NCBI RefSeq assembly: GCF_030272615.1
Contig: NC_081415.1
Location: 377,223,392-377,287,391, forward strand
Length of the DNA: 64,000 nucleotides
Reading direction: 5' to 3'
From: Cryptomeria japonica
Lineage: Eukaryota > Streptophyta > Pinopsida > Cupressales > Cupressaceae
Shown piece after piece: positions 10,549 through 22,038 of the stretch. Numbering within the stretch: the stretch's first letter is position 1; each line of letters begins with the position of its first letter. Position numbers and translations under genes: made by a program. The notes below the pieces were generated by a model. The model was given only the letters and a program-made list of their open reading frames with translations, did no database searches and was not told the origin of the DNA.

Positions 10549-12646
10549 CTATATCTCTGCAACTTGAAGGTGTGATGGGTCATTTGTGGCTATGGCATCT
10601 TGGGCTTCCTTCAAATAATTGAGCATTGTCTCCATCTTTGGACCAATTAGACCTCGGAGCTCACCAAATCTACTCACCACTTTGTCCTTGTCATGCATTA
10701 ATCTTTTGATCTTATCAAGTAGAGCATTGATTTGACCTTCTTGACTAGCTATTGGAACAGTCAAAGTATCAAAAGCCTAAGAGATGCCTTCCAACTATTT
10801 CTCATGCTCCTTAATATTCTTCTCAAAACCATCAGTAAACTTAGACAATGACATACATGACTTGTAGATACTACCACCTTCAGATAATGCATCCTGAATG
10901 CTTTTGACACATGTATCTAACAAAACTCTATCATTTGTAATCATCCCTTTTAGCATACTGAACCTATTTACATGAAATTCATTTTGGACCTTGACTGCAA
11001 TAAACTTCTCAAAGGAATCAAAATGAGTGCTTACCGAGTTGATAAGGCTCTTCAATTGGCTGGATGGGGATTCATATCTATCCTTAATATACATAGGCAT
11101 AATGTTTTCAAACACATCGGATGCCATAGTGAGCAATTCATTGTCTTCAATGTGATACTTTAGCAGATATTCCCTTGCCTTGGCTTGAGAAAATGAAGCT
11201 AATTGCAGCTTCTGAATAGGAGATAGAGAGGCAAAGTTGATAGGACCTTGGACAAAATCTGGATCAAACACTTCTTGCTTTTCATTTTCACCAAAAGATC
11301 CTTCACTACCTCTATAGTGTCTCTTGCTTCTGAAATAGGTTCTATCTTGACCTTAATTTCCTTCACTTCTACTACCTTCTCTACATTAGCCTTAGAGGTC
11401 TCAGTATCCATAGGAGTTTCATCCTTACACTGATCCAGAGGATTTTGAGTATCCTCAACTATATCTACGACCACTACTTCATTACCTCCTTTGTTCAATT
11501 CTCCTTCTACCGGAATAGAAGGTACATCCATTTAAACTTTCTCAACTTTGGATTGCATTCTTGGTGCTTTCGGAGTAGGTGTCTTAACATTATCACCATG
11601 AGTTATTTCTAAAACAACTTCAAATTAATTTTTCAACAAAACCGATCTTAAGATCTTCTCTATATCTTTGATCACTTCTTCTGATTTGTCAATCATAAGT
11701 TTATTGAACATTGTTTTGTCCTAAAGTCCATCTTGGATTCCTTGAGGATTCTATCTATTTCCTCTACAACTATCACAGGACATATATTGACCAGGACAAA
11801 CTCCCTTAGTCTGTTATCTTCTGCTTTTGCACTATCTCTCCTCAATTCTAAAACATCATAAAGACTTTTGGGAATTTCTGACATAATCTCTATAAGAACA
11901 CTATTGAATTTGTTCAAGTACTTTATTGTGGCTTCTTCTAGAGTCCTCTGACTCACATCGTCAAATTTCTCATAGAATTTAGAGAGTGGTTTAGTATTAC
12001 CTTGTACAGTGATAACTTCTTCCACTTCTCTCATTGACATATCGGATTTGTCAGATTCAGTTTTCATCTTCTTGCTTGCTTTCTCACCACCGGAGGGCTT
12101 GTCCTTAGACACTTTAGAAGCTTTGATGCCCTTTGACTTTATTTCCTTCACATCTTCATTGGACTTAGTTTCCTCATCATCAAGAACAACAACATAGACT
12201 CTAGTTCCCTTACCCTTCTTCCTTTTCCCTTATCCACTAGATTATTTGGCTTCATATTTAAAAGATCTAATTGGCTTCTAAGAACTGGAGGAGGGTGTGT
12301 AGAGCTCCTGGTTTGTCTTGGCTTGGGGGTAGAGACTTTTGGAGTATCCCTCTCCTTGACAAGCTCCTCTGAAGCTAGTATATTTCTCTTCCTTGCCTCC
12401 TAGACCGCCTCAACTGTAATCCCAATACTCTCTGCATATGCCTCTACCTCCTTCCTCACCTTTCTCACAATTTCACGTCTTTTAAATTAACTATGAACCT
12501 GTAAATCCCTCTCAGCGTATGTGCCAAATCTTTCCTCGGAGGTGTCCACTGACTTACTCAATAAGTGTTGAGCATAAATCTCCAATATTTGTTCTACAAC
12601 TTCATACCCCATGGGCATGATCCATATAGTTCTAGGTTCAACTGCC
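10549..12646 (-). pseudogene. Unknown charged ORF next to the 3' LTR, 5' end cut off
   Basis: On the minus strand translation can be followed from 12646 to a stop near 10549, roughly 680 codons with a few stops and frameshifts. Order: a segment with MPMGYEVVEQILEIYAQHLL, a proline and arginine stretch (TPKPRQTRSSTHPPPV), a lysine-rich patch (GKRKKGKGT), a helical block at 12151-11693, an acidic linker at 11531-11280, and helical blocks at 11271-10795 and 10764-10549. No copia enzyme motif is present. In SIRE/Maximus copia elements an extra env-like ORF lies between pol and the 3' LTR, and this ORF has that position. However, I see no signal peptide or membrane segment, so a gag-like or captured gene is equally possible. 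The upstream end is removed by the LTR at 12647. Confidence 0.5.
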
Positions 12647-13266
12647 TGTTGGAGCTCAAAATTATAGGTTGCTAAACCCTAAAAGTATGCCAAGCCTTAT
12701 GTTCAGGTTCAACGTTCAATTTTGGCCAACTGACAGAATAAATCAATGTGATTGTAATTCCCTACTCTTCAAGCTCTTTTAAACCTATGCAAGTACACCT
12801 TCCAATTAAGCAGATTTAATCTTCCTTTATCTCTATCTTAGAATGACATGAACTTCTGGAATAGATCAATCTAACTTCTAACCCTACTCCTAACTCCTAC
12901 TTTCATAAAACTAAAAATGAAAGTAAATATGAATGTAATTATTTTAACTGATTATATTTTAAATAATATTTTTAAACTGACCACTTGGATGAATCTCGCA
13001 ACTGTCTAACCCTCAATACTAGATAATTATATATCTGCCACCACAATCAGACTAATTGAGTTTAACTCCTACTAAAAGAGGCCAATTACACAAGAAGCAT
13101 AAGGACAAAAATCTCTCAAATGGTTCTTGATGTTCAAATTGCTATGACAGTAAACAATTTCTTCATAAGAGAATTTAAGACAACATTCAAATACTAGAAA
13201 TGAAAATCATAGAGAACTGATATAGAATATGAAAATTATCCACACCACAATTGTTGAGAATTCGTG
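12647..13266 (-). repeat. C-family LTR, left copy, truncated
   Basis: Starts tgttggagctcaaaatt at 12647, as does the right copy at 19594, and both run in parallel to ccacaccacaattg. There the left copy stops and host segment copy 1 begins, while the right copy continues about 100 bp further. On the minus strand this would be the 3' LTR. By eye the two copies are about 90 percent identical over the shared part, and the right copy has an insertion of about 80 bp around 19930-20010. Confidence 0.8.
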
Positions 13267-14857
13267 AAGATAATTATAATGATAGTTCTTATTTACTGGC
13301 AACCTCCATTTATATCTTTCGATTCTTATGAAATCATTTTTACTGGATGGAAAATAACTCTCCCTTTGATATTCTTTTTATTGGTAATTGCAATTCTTCT
13401 TTCCCCCGATGCTTTGTCTTTCCCATTCCCCTAAGAAGCATTCATATATCAACTGCATATTATTTTATAATAACTACCATTTGTTATTTGCATAAAATTA
13501 TTCTCTCCGATAGAAACATTTTCACCCAATGAATACTCTTTGTAAACCTTTTCACCTTCCTTAACTCAAAACCTTTCCCTTGACTACTACATTTTTACTC
13601 ATCAAAATCATTATAAAAGTATCTTTACCCTCATAATATTTATGAAAATCTTCTATCCTTTCGGGTGAAAAAATGCCCTTGCTAGTAAAATAATATTCCA
13701 AACAAGCATCCAACAGTTGAGAAAACAAAATTCCTACTCATTAGTACACAAAATCTGTCTTCATTAAGTGAATCCCCTTTTGCTTCATTTTTTGAAAATT
13801 TCACTCTTTTGGAATTAATCTGCATTAACTAGATTAATCACTTTTCTATTTTATTAAATATCTTCACCAATTATAGACTTCCTTTTGTCACTTTAATCTC
13901 TATGGAAACACATTTTGGCACATATATTTTCCCCCTTTTTCAAAATAACAATTTTTTATTTTTTTGGCCTTTAAAGTTTTGATTTATTTTTCTGTATACT
14001 TATTAGCTAAATACAATTTAGCTGTTATAGAGCGGATTTTTCTGTATACTATATAACCTGAAATTAATGGATTTATTATGTTTAAAAATTAATTTTATTC
14101 AGAATCAAAATTTAATTAAGATTAAGATCAAAGATAAAAATAATATCAATTTATAAGTAAATATTTAGATTATTATCTTCATAATTTAAAATTTGTTTTT
14201 TTATTTTAGAAAACTTTATATTTATACTTTGTATTTAATAATATTATTATAATTTTTAAAATATAATCATTATTAAAATTAAATCATAATTATTATTATT
14301 AAAACTATACTAAAAACAAGACAAGTACTGGCCACTATATGACACTTGTTTCAATTGCGAACTCGAAACGCACTGAATAAGGCATTCTGGAAAATGATTC
14401 ATGCGTGCTAAGGCATCCGCCAGTCATTACACTCTGATGGATGTCTATAACTGATTCACAAGCTCCTATTTTGTTGCAGGTCGTGGGTTATGGGATCAAT
14501 TGCATTAGCTTGAAAGTTTCTATTACCCTATCAACAAATTCATTTTGTGCTTATTCAGCAATGAGACCTTATTTCATGTTTCTACATTTCGCATGCGTGT
14601 TTACCCAGGCTAGCTGTAGCGGTAATATCTGGCAAAAATTCTTCTATCTCTAATTTTGATGGATGTCCACACCCGATTCCAAGGCTTCCGTTTCATCACA
14701 AGCAAGAAGAATGTTAGACATGTGGAATTCAACTTTTCACCACCTCAATCTCATCAACAACCTGCTCACTGTTAAAGTTTACAAATCGAAAGCCCCAGAA
14801 GCAGCTAATACTTTCGATGGACAAAACCCCATTACCATTGGAGGATGTTGCCCATGA
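13267..14857. repeat. Host segment, copy 1 of a diverged duplication
   Basis: This segment matches 31909-32259 plus 38257-39515 in the same order and orientation. Shared landmarks are ggaaaataactctcccttt (13350; 31987), ccccgatgctttgtctttcc (13406; 32042), the LINE target aagtatctt (13617-13625) and ggcattctggaaaatgattc (14381; 38798). It holds no LINE. It also carries units of a tandem-repeat field (near 14457 and 14675). I see no gene apart from the pseudogene fragment at its right end. Confidence 0.8.
13975..14335. other. AT-rich block unique to host copy 1
   Basis: About 360 bp made almost only of A and T, lying where copy 2 (38625-38797) has unrelated sequence of normal composition. A tttttctgtatact word is repeated at 13988 and 14038. 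It may be an insertion or rapidly diverging spacer. No terminal inverted repeats are evident. Confidence 0.45.
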
Positions 14858-14968
14858 AAGAGCTGTCTCCAGATTTCCTGCTTTTATTTTCTCAACTATC
14901 TCATATATTTCAACAAAGGGAACTTCGGGTTCACTAGCCTCCCCTACAAAATAGTCTATGGGGCCCAC
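14729..14968 (-). pseudogene. CTLH-domain fragment, GID2/RMND5-like
   Basis: The 79-codon minus-strand ORF contains PFVEIYEIVEKIKAGNLETA followed by LSWATSSNGN. This matches the pattern of the CTLH domain in RMND5/GID2 proteins as I recall it: PF-E-Y-I(L/V)E, then a helix, then NLEPALKWA. These are subunits of the GID/CTLH ubiquitin ligase. Upstream residues ASEPEV also fit the linker in plant homologues. After the SNGN part the reading loses family resemblance, suggesting a frameshift, and it stops after VVKS. Only one exon-sized piece is present, with no RING domain. A partial copy of the same DNA lies at 39383-39515. MAEA/GID9 has a related CTLH domain and is the main alternative. Confidence 0.45.
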
Positions 14969-15769
14969 CGATTCATGTGCTCATTTAATATTTAAATGAT
15001 TTTCTTCATGTGAGTAATAACGTTAAAGGCAAGGGGTCCACCATTTAATTTTTGTAATGCCACATTTTACTAAATGTGCACTACTATAAATAATTTATCT
15101 TTCCCCTTTCTTATAATGTTTATAATAATCATATTAGAATGATTTAAATTTTGATTTTCATCTTAATACTATCCCACTCATTTGTAGCCATTGCATATTT
15201 ATATATATGTATATATATTTTAAATGAGCTATTATTTAAATCAAATTTATTTAAATAATATGATTTTAGGTCCTAGACCAAACTTATTCAATTTGTATTT
15301 CAATAGCCTCAAAAATATTGATTTAAATTATCAAGCTTCTAGAAAGCGAAATATTTACCCTTGTGAGAGATTAAAAACCAAGCTCCAAAATGAAGTTGGG
15401 TCCCCCTATGTTATTATTATAAACTTGGATATTGGCATAAATTTGGCTTGCTATTCATGTCTTTCACTTCGATATTGATGTAAATCTGGCTTACTATTCA
15501 TGTCTTTCATTAATGAACTTGTAACAATAATAACCTCATCTGATGATCAAATAAACCATTCTTCTCAAGCCAATATTCATAAATTGGAAAAGCTTCATGT
15601 TAGCAAAGAAAACTTCAATAACTTTGTGAAAGTGATATCCTGGTAAATCAAATACAAAAATTTGGTGATGACACATGCACTAAGTTAGAAAATGGTTATT
15701 TGAAAGACTTTCAATGTTTTCCCATTTTAGGAAACACTAAATTTTCCAATAGTGGCTCTATCTGGGGAT
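14969..15769. other. Non-coding AT-rich host-like DNA
   Basis: No gene is supported. Short words such as cataaatttggcttgctattcatgtctttca, split over 15433-15508, occur twice in tandem. The plus-strand 84-codon ORF at 15224 has no recognisable motif and the composition of non-coding DNA. Confidence 0.4.
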
Positions 15770-17490
15770 GTATGCCCCCTGTGGGCATAGCAAGAATCCA
15801 GTTTTCTCTGATAGAGTACACCATGTGCCAATTACCTCTCCTTTGCAGATCATGTTAAAACTCTATTTGGTGGCCATAAGCCCTAAAAAGTGAATTTGAT
15901 CCTTCCCTGGATCAAACACCTAGTTTTCATCATGTAACATCATGACAACTTGGCACATACTATTGCCCAATCTAATTCCACCATAAAACTTATCAAGATC
16001 AATTGTCATCTGGAAATGTTCATTAGTTTTTCCATATTTGACATATAAATTATAATGTCTTTTTATTGTCGTCTCCTTATTCCATTCTAAAATCATAGTA
16101 AGGATATTTTGAATAACATGCACCAAGGTAATTTTCTTTTCCTTCCTTCTTCACAGGAGACCTCAAACTTTGATAAATTATCATATTCTCGGGTTTACGA
16201 AAATCTACCTTTTGGAATTATCCCTGATTTACATATATTTCATTATTGGTCCCTATTTTCTAGGCGGGCTGCACATTACCCATTTGACCTTGGTTTTCAC
16301 CTTTTACTCCATCCTTGGGTTTAGGTGAAATTATCTTAGGATTTGAGAAATAATTTTTTCCCCTTGTTATTCCCTCATGAAAAATTAAAGACTTATATCT
16401 TATCTCATTTTCCTTCTGAAATATCCTTATGTCCACAAATACACCATTATCCTTCCCTATTTTATAGGGGTGCTCCACTTTACCCAAAAAATATTGGTTT
16501 TCAACTTTTATTTCATTGTTTCGGTTAGGTGAAATTATTTTATCAATATCAACCTTAGAATTCAAGAGATGATTATTTTCTTCTTCTAGTGTTGCTTCAC
16601 ATCTTTCCACGAAACTATGCATATCATCATCATCAATTGTTGCACTGCCCATTCCATCTAAAATTGCTTCTTCTTCTTCTTCTTATAATGGATTTGAGAA
16701 CATGTAAAAATTATTTATGGACTCACCTTGGCAAGATATTATCTGATATTCTTCTACTATTTCATAAAGAGGAATAAAAAGAACTTTAAAATCATCCTTA
16801 AATTCACATGCTTCTTCTACTTGTTGATCACCACATGAGCTCCCACTGTCATCATTGCATTCATCATAAAAATAGGAGGACTCTTCATATAATGTATTTT
16901 CAATTGTATCTTCCAAATCACAATCTCCCTCTATCATTTCATTACACAATGAGTTTGGAAAAAATCGAAAATCATTTTCAAGTGTATGTGCATATTTTAT
17001 TTGTTGTTCATGATACACCTCCTCATTATATGCAGCTTCTCCCTAAAACTTATTTACTTCCTTTGCTTTCATTTCATTCTTACCCTACATGCCTTCAACT
17101 GGCAATAATTCTGAAGTCTGATTAATGTATTTATTTTTTGACAAATGCTCAACTATATGGACATTTTGTGACATGACATTTTTTAGGTATCCTTGTATCC
17201 CTGTGAATTCCATATGTTGATATCTATCCACGTTCATAGATCCCCTCATAAATGTGTCGGGTCCCTGAGACTAAGCATTTTGAAATCTTTACAGATTTTG
17301 GTTATGCCTATTTTGATTGCAGTGCTTCTTAGATTTATTCTAGGGATGGTATCTTAGATATTGGTGTTTCATTGGGGCAGAGGATGTATTAGTTTTGAGA
17401 GGTTGTGAAGTTGTATTTTGAAAAATAGGTGTACTTCTTTGAACGTGACTCGTGTACTAATTAGAGGAATTTGGGATGAGTGAGTATACA
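15770..17490 (-). pseudogene. Decayed acidic ORF downstream of C gag
   Basis: From 17018 to 16260 one minus-strand frame holds an acidic, aspartate and glutamate rich protein broken by a stop at 16683. It includes a five-residue glutamate run encoded by ctt triplets at 16660-16685. A second block (16126-15770) is in another frame. No enzyme motif is visible where protease and RT would be expected, so C was probably a gag-only, non-autonomous element. Function is unknown. Confidence 0.4.
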
Positions 17491-18330
17491 TCATGGGCAT
17501 GTTTTGTTGCATTTCAGGAGATATTTGTTTATGGGAATAGTATTGCATGGATTGTAATTTAGGTTAGCAAGTTCTTGGGTTAACATATCCCTTTCCTGCA
17601 GCAATATCAAACTATTTTTTTTCTCTTCTAACACCATGATCTCATCTTGCATGATTTTTGTTGTATGAAATATATCACATGAAATTTTCTTTGGATTACC
17701 CTCCTGCTCATTATTTGTTTGATGCCCATCACACCAAACAAGGTGTTGAGGTGGATGATCTGGAAGATTAATGAGAGGTGTGTAATCATGGAAAAAATTT
17801 AGAAACCATTTTTTAATCTCTTTCCATGATGAAATACTTTGTGGAGGTAGCACATTGAAATACTGATATGCATCACCCATCAAAGATCTTGCAAACAATT
17901 TCATAACCACATCTTTTGCATAGATCTGATGATCTTTAATAAACTCATAAAAAATTCACAAATGTGTGACTACAGACTCACCTTCCCTTCCCTGGAATTT
18001 TGGCACATATTTTTTAAGCTCAAGAGGAAAATCATTCTGACCACCAAGGATATTATTGAAGTTCAGTGGCTTGTATAAGTGGGTTCTAAAACCTCAACTC
18101 AGTGATTGGACATCCTTATTGAGTAGCTACCTTTCCTATGGCAAAGATTCATTTACTTTATCGAGTAGGGTTGTGAACTTGAAATGGGTCGGCATTGTAT
18201 GTACACTAAGCTCGAGTTGAAGCCATTCTATCTTACTGCAGGAAAAGAAAAGTTTCTGAAAGAAATATGCAGAATCATAATGACTTAACAATTTATCAAA
18301 ACTCACAATTAAAAGCAACTTAAGCAACTG
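17491..18330 (-). pseudogene. Gag fragment of element C
   Basis: The best block (17910-17491) reads MVMKLFARSLMGDAYQYFNV, followed by LPPQSISSWKEIKKWFLNFF. This is the plant Ty3/gypsy Gag core pattern (lineage-typical LF-RSL-G-A--W---L---SI-SW-----F---F). The tail has a glutamate-rich helical part (VLEEKKNSLILLQERDMLTQ). Upstream (18330-17911) the same protein continues with stops and a frameshift. No zinc knuckle is seen downstream. As Gag it would form the particle that packages element RNA. This copy cannot make a full protein. Confidence 0.65.
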
Positions 18331-19572
18331 CTAGAAATGGAAATGCTCTGGTTAGAAGACAGGAACTACTTTGTCTCCTTTGGCTACAGGAACAGACACA
18401 GGAATTGTTTCTAGTGGTTGCAGGAATAGTCAAACACCAAAACAACAACTATAATGAAATGGAAATTAACTAACAAATACACAAGAACTACTCACCAAGT
18501 GGGCCCCCTTGAGTGAGTATATCGAAAACTCAATTAACAATTGATAAGCTCAAAACACCATCATCTTCATATTATTCATTTCAAGGTGATTTCAATACAC
18601 ATAAGTTTGAAAACCAGAATACTACTAACTATATGGGTGCACTATCTACCCCCACAAGGAAGTAGAGACCTTTATTTATAATAAAAAATTATAACAAACT
18701 TTCAACTAATCAACCCACATCCCAAAGGAATAGGTGAGCAGGATTTATTACATTAAAACAAGTCAGCACATAAATATAGAACAAACAACTATCCTACTGC
18801 TGAGAAAATATAGCGCAATCTCTTTTCCTAGACTTATTCTTCATCGGGAACAATCATGAATGCTCCACTAATTTCTCTATTGAGGAAGCGGTCAATTGGT
18901 TATGGACTCCTTCAATGTTGCTCCACTTTGACTAGGTCTGCATCCATCGGCATGATGATGTGTCTCCTTAACCGCCAGCCTACTCATCTTCTCATCTTGG
19001 TTGTTCCGGCATCATGGCGTTAATGTGCACAAAAGCATGTGTATCCATTGATGCTAACATAACATAAATTAAACCATATTTTAAGATTAATTCAGATAAT
19101 TTGCATAGTTTGACAGTATAAAGATCATCAATTAACAACCTTAGTTCAAGGATAAATCATATCTGATAATGCCAAAAAGACATCAACCAGGCAAGTTCTA
19201 TGACCTAAACATTGTCCAAACATGACCAAAGCAAGAGTTTTTATGACAAAATTTGACAAAATGGATCCATTATTTTGTCTCATCACTGGGCATGGCTGCC
19301 ATTGTTATTGTGCATATTGCATCCCTGAATTTAAAATATCATGAGGATATGTGTACTGATACATTGAGGTTGTTGAAGCTATTTACTCTTTTGTTCATTA
19401 GGTTCCTTTTAAAGAGTTGCCACTTCTCTCAAAGAGGAATAATTTTTTTCTTCTTCTTCTGAGTTTCTTCCTACAACGGAGTATTTTTTTCAATGTGTAA
19501 CAATTCTTCAAATGTAGATTTTAAATTCTTTTAATAGTTTGACTCTTTTCCCAAATGGAATTATCAATTGTC
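18331..19572 (-). other. Leader of element C
   Basis: Non-coding stretch between the primer-binding site and gag on the minus strand. The ORF at 19253 on the plus strand has no motif and ends in a pyrimidine microsatellite. Nothing else is seen. Confidence 0.45.
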
Positions 19573-19590
19573 TCCCCAGCAGAGTTGCCA
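19573..19590 (-). other. Primer-binding site of C, tRNA-Arg type
   Basis: On the minus strand TGGCAACTCTGCTGGGGA lies three bases inside the LTR. It pairs with the 3' end of plant tRNA-Arg (ACG), recalled as TCCCCAGTGGAGTCGCCA, with three mismatches. This fixes the element orientation and the LTR boundary. Confidence 0.7.
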
Positions 19591-19593
19591 ATT

Positions 19594-20399
19594 TGTTGGA
19601 GCTCAAAATTGCAGGTTGCTAAAGCCTAAAAGTATGTCAAGCCTTACGTTCAAGTTCAACATTCAATTCTGGCCAATTGACAGAATAAATCAATGTGATT
19701 GTAATTCCCTACTTGTCGGACTCTGATAAACCTAGGTAGGTACACCTTCCAATTAAGCGGATTTAATCTTCCTTTAATCAATCCTTTATTTCTATCTCAG
19801 AATGGCATGAACTTCTGGAATAGATCAATCTAACTTCTAAACCTACTCCTAACTCCTACTTCCATAAAACTAAAAATGAAAGTAAATATGAATGTAATTA
19901 TTTTAACTGATTATATTTTAAATAATACTCAACATGAATGACCAGTGCCTTCTCCTTGTTGGGTGATAGTGTCACCTTCCTTCAATATCTTCACATATAA
20001 TGCTATGAGACAATTTAAAAACTAACCACTTGGATGAATCTCTCAACTGTCTAACCCTCAATACTAGATAATTATATATATGCCACCAAAATCAAACTAA
20101 TTGAGTTTAACTCCAACTAAAACAGGCCAATTACACAAGAAGCATCAAGACAAAAATCTCTCAAATGGTTCTTGATGTCCAAATTGCTATGACAGTAAAC
20201 AATTTCTTCATAAGAGAATTTAAGACAACATTCAAGTACTAGAAATGAAAATCATAGAGAACTGGTATAGAATATGAAAATTTTCCACACCACAATTGCA
20301 GAGAAAATAATGAAAGCCTTTTTCATTCACTGATCCTTAATTTTTTCCTTTTTTATCTTACATATATACATTACAACTTTAGGGTTGTAACCCTTCACA
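19594..20399 (-). repeat. 5' LTR of element C
   Basis: Begins tgttggagctcaaaatt like the left copy and ends at cttcaca, so the minus strand starts TGTGAAGGG and ends CCAACA. The right boundary is a best guess, since similarity to the left copy stops about 100 bp earlier. No matching target duplication was found around 12647 and 20399. Confidence 0.65.
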
Positions 20400-20490
20400 T
20401 TGTTCGTTGTAACGCCTCCATTTAATTAACTTAGATTAAAAAAATTTAACTTTAATTTCTTTAATCTTTTTACTTCGTGAAAATAGTTAT
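20400..20490. other. Short AT-rich spacer between C and B1
   Basis: Ninety bases of AT-rich DNA with no feature. It may be host DNA or the outer end of the C LTR. Confidence 0.3.
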
Positions 20491-20663
20491 TGTAGCATCA
20501 TAAAATTGTGACCCTTGCAATTTTTTATCGTATTTGGGTCTTTGCATTGGCGGATAAATGCCTAAGCCTGATTGGAGACCCGAGACATGCTCAAAACATC
20601 AAAAACATGCATTTTATACCACCCCGCATTGCCTATTGTCACTGCCTATCCTAAATTAGGGCA

Positions 20664-20723
20664 GGACAGGGGTGTGGCACCCCTGTCCACCCTAGGAGGG
20701 GGGTGTGGTGCCCCTGTCCCAGC
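20664..20723. repeat. Two 30-bp GC-rich hairpin units in the LTR
   Basis: Unit 1 (20664-20693) contains perfect 11-bp arms GGACAGGGGTG and CACCCCTGTCC separated by tgg. Unit 2 (20694-20723) is an imperfect version. The surrounding LTR is AT-rich. The block lies about 120 bp upstream of the TATA box. Confidence 0.85.
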
Positions 20724-20840
20724 CCTATTTTGGGCCTCCCTTGATCAAACTTTGCATTGGGCTTGTCAATTGTGAGCAGGAAAAAGTTTTCCTATGTCGG
20801 CCCAAGACGGAAAATTAGTTAAATACCCCTAATTGGCAAG

Positions 20841-20848
20841 TATATAAG
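20841..20848 (+). promoter_or_regulatory. TATA box of the B1 5' LTR
   Basis: tatataag sits in a conserved stretch (aattgg-aagtatataagga) shared with the full LTR at 25078. It is the best candidate for the LTR promoter. Confidence 0.6.
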
Positions 20849-21077
20849 GAGCATTTCCCCTCCTATTTGCAAAAGTTTGAAAGTGAAGTCAAGTAAAAAT
20901 TAAGTTCATGAGCATAGCAACGATAAGCGATAACAAGTTGATCATAAAGCGCAAGAAAACATTCAAGCATCCAAGCATCCATTGAGCATTTCAAGTCTCC
21001 TTTCAAGGCTAGGTGTTGCATTCAAATCAATGATTCAACCATTGAAGAGGAGATCTCTATCAACATTCAAGACATTC

Positions 21078-22038
21078 TCTCCCTCCTTTCACTGTCCCAT
21101 TTTCTACTCAACCATTGCCTATGCCTAATTATCATAGTGTCCCACCACCTTATTCTCAATCAATGCCTTCTTTCAATAACATCACACTACCTTCTCAATC
21201 AAACATGTCTAACATAAATTCCTCAACTGAAGCAACCATTAATAACTTTGCTCAAATTGTGTCATCATTGCAACAACAAATCACTTCTATGAGTCAATCC
21301 AAGTTTAGTGTACCCACATTTGATGTTGTGAGCCCACTTTCTCTTGATATTGTTAGAGTCGTCCCTCCTAAACATGTTGAAGTCCCTCAATTGGAAATCT
21401 ATAATGGAAAAGGTGATCCTTTAACACATGTCAAAACATTTCAAACTTTGTGCATTGACTTTGCTTATGATCAAAGATTGCTTGCTAAATTGTTTACTAG
21501 AACATTAAGAGATAAGGCTTTACAATGGTATTTATCTTTGCCTTCTTATTCTATTACTTCTTTTCAACAATTAGCAAATTCTTTTATTCAACAATTTCAA
21601 AACAACATAGGTCCTAAAATCACTTTGACTGGTTTAATGCATTGTAAACAAGGTGTTAAAGAAAAAGTCACTCATTTAATTGGTAGATATAAGCATTTGT
21701 ATTCTCAAATTTCTTTTCCAGTGCCTGATAATGATATTCAAAGAATTTTCATTTCTAAATTGCAAAAAGACATTAGGGAAAAACTTCTCCTTTCTGAGTT
21801 TACTTCTTTTCCGCAGTTGTGCACAAGACTTCACAATTATCAACTGACTGTGAGTCAACTGGAGCAATCTACTCCTATGGCTCTGAGTGATAAGGGTGAG
21901 AGTGCTCAACAACCGTTTGTGAAGTTCAAACTGAACAAAGGCTTCATCAAATTCAATGACACCATCAACAAAAACAACAATGTGAATGCTACAATAGGTG
22001 TGCCTCCTATTTCTAAATTTTTCAAAAGAGAAAGATAA
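21078..22038 (+). pseudogene. B1 Gag, N-terminus deleted
   Basis: The 307-codon ORF from 21115 is the Gag core of a Ty3/gypsy-type element. Motifs are LEIYNGKGDPLTHVKTFQ, then LFTRTLRDKALQWYLSLP and SITSFQQLANSFIQQFQ. These correspond to the Gag pattern of placement on Y-G--DP--H---F, LF---L---A--W---L and SF--L---F---F. The start used is simply the first ATG after the deletion junction, not the true start; B2 shows about 193 more codons upstream. The frame is open to 22038, where a change relative to B2 shifts it. Gag would assemble the particle for this pol-less element. Confidence 0.85.

Larger units (their letters stand above)
9082..12646 (-). mobile_element. 3' part of a non-autonomous copia-type LTR element
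   Basis: The element reads on the minus strand. Its 3' LTR is at 9082-10194, its polypurine tract directly inside at 10195-10206, and an unknown ORF occupies 10549-12646. The internal region is cut at 12646/12647 by a C-family LTR, so the 5' LTR and any pol are missing. The LTR shares blocks with the LTR of the copia at 39912-44335, such as cacatgcattcaggcacact near 9330 and 40165. The two therefore belong to related families, although this one shows no copia enzyme domain in what survives. Confidence 0.7.
15770..20399 (-). mobile_element. C element: decayed gypsy-type element with gag, leader, PBS and 5' LTR
   Basis: On the minus strand the order is 5' LTR (20399-19594), primer-binding site (19590-19573), leader of about 1.2 kb, gag remnants from about 18330 and an acidic downstream ORF ending near 15770. 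No protease, RT, RNase H or integrase is found. The supposed partner LTR is at 12647-13266, but the 2.5 kb between it and the gag end is mostly host segment copy 1. The copy is therefore rearranged or deleted. Confidence 0.6.
20491..21077 (+). repeat. 5' LTR of B1, truncated by deletion
   Basis: Matches 24668-25312 of the full LTR, then jumps directly into gag. It carries two units of the 30-bp GC-rich repeat where the full LTR has four. Confidence 0.88.

Noticed and set aside
15224-15478. 84-codon plus-strand ORF
   Set aside because: Overlaps a local direct repeat and has no motif.
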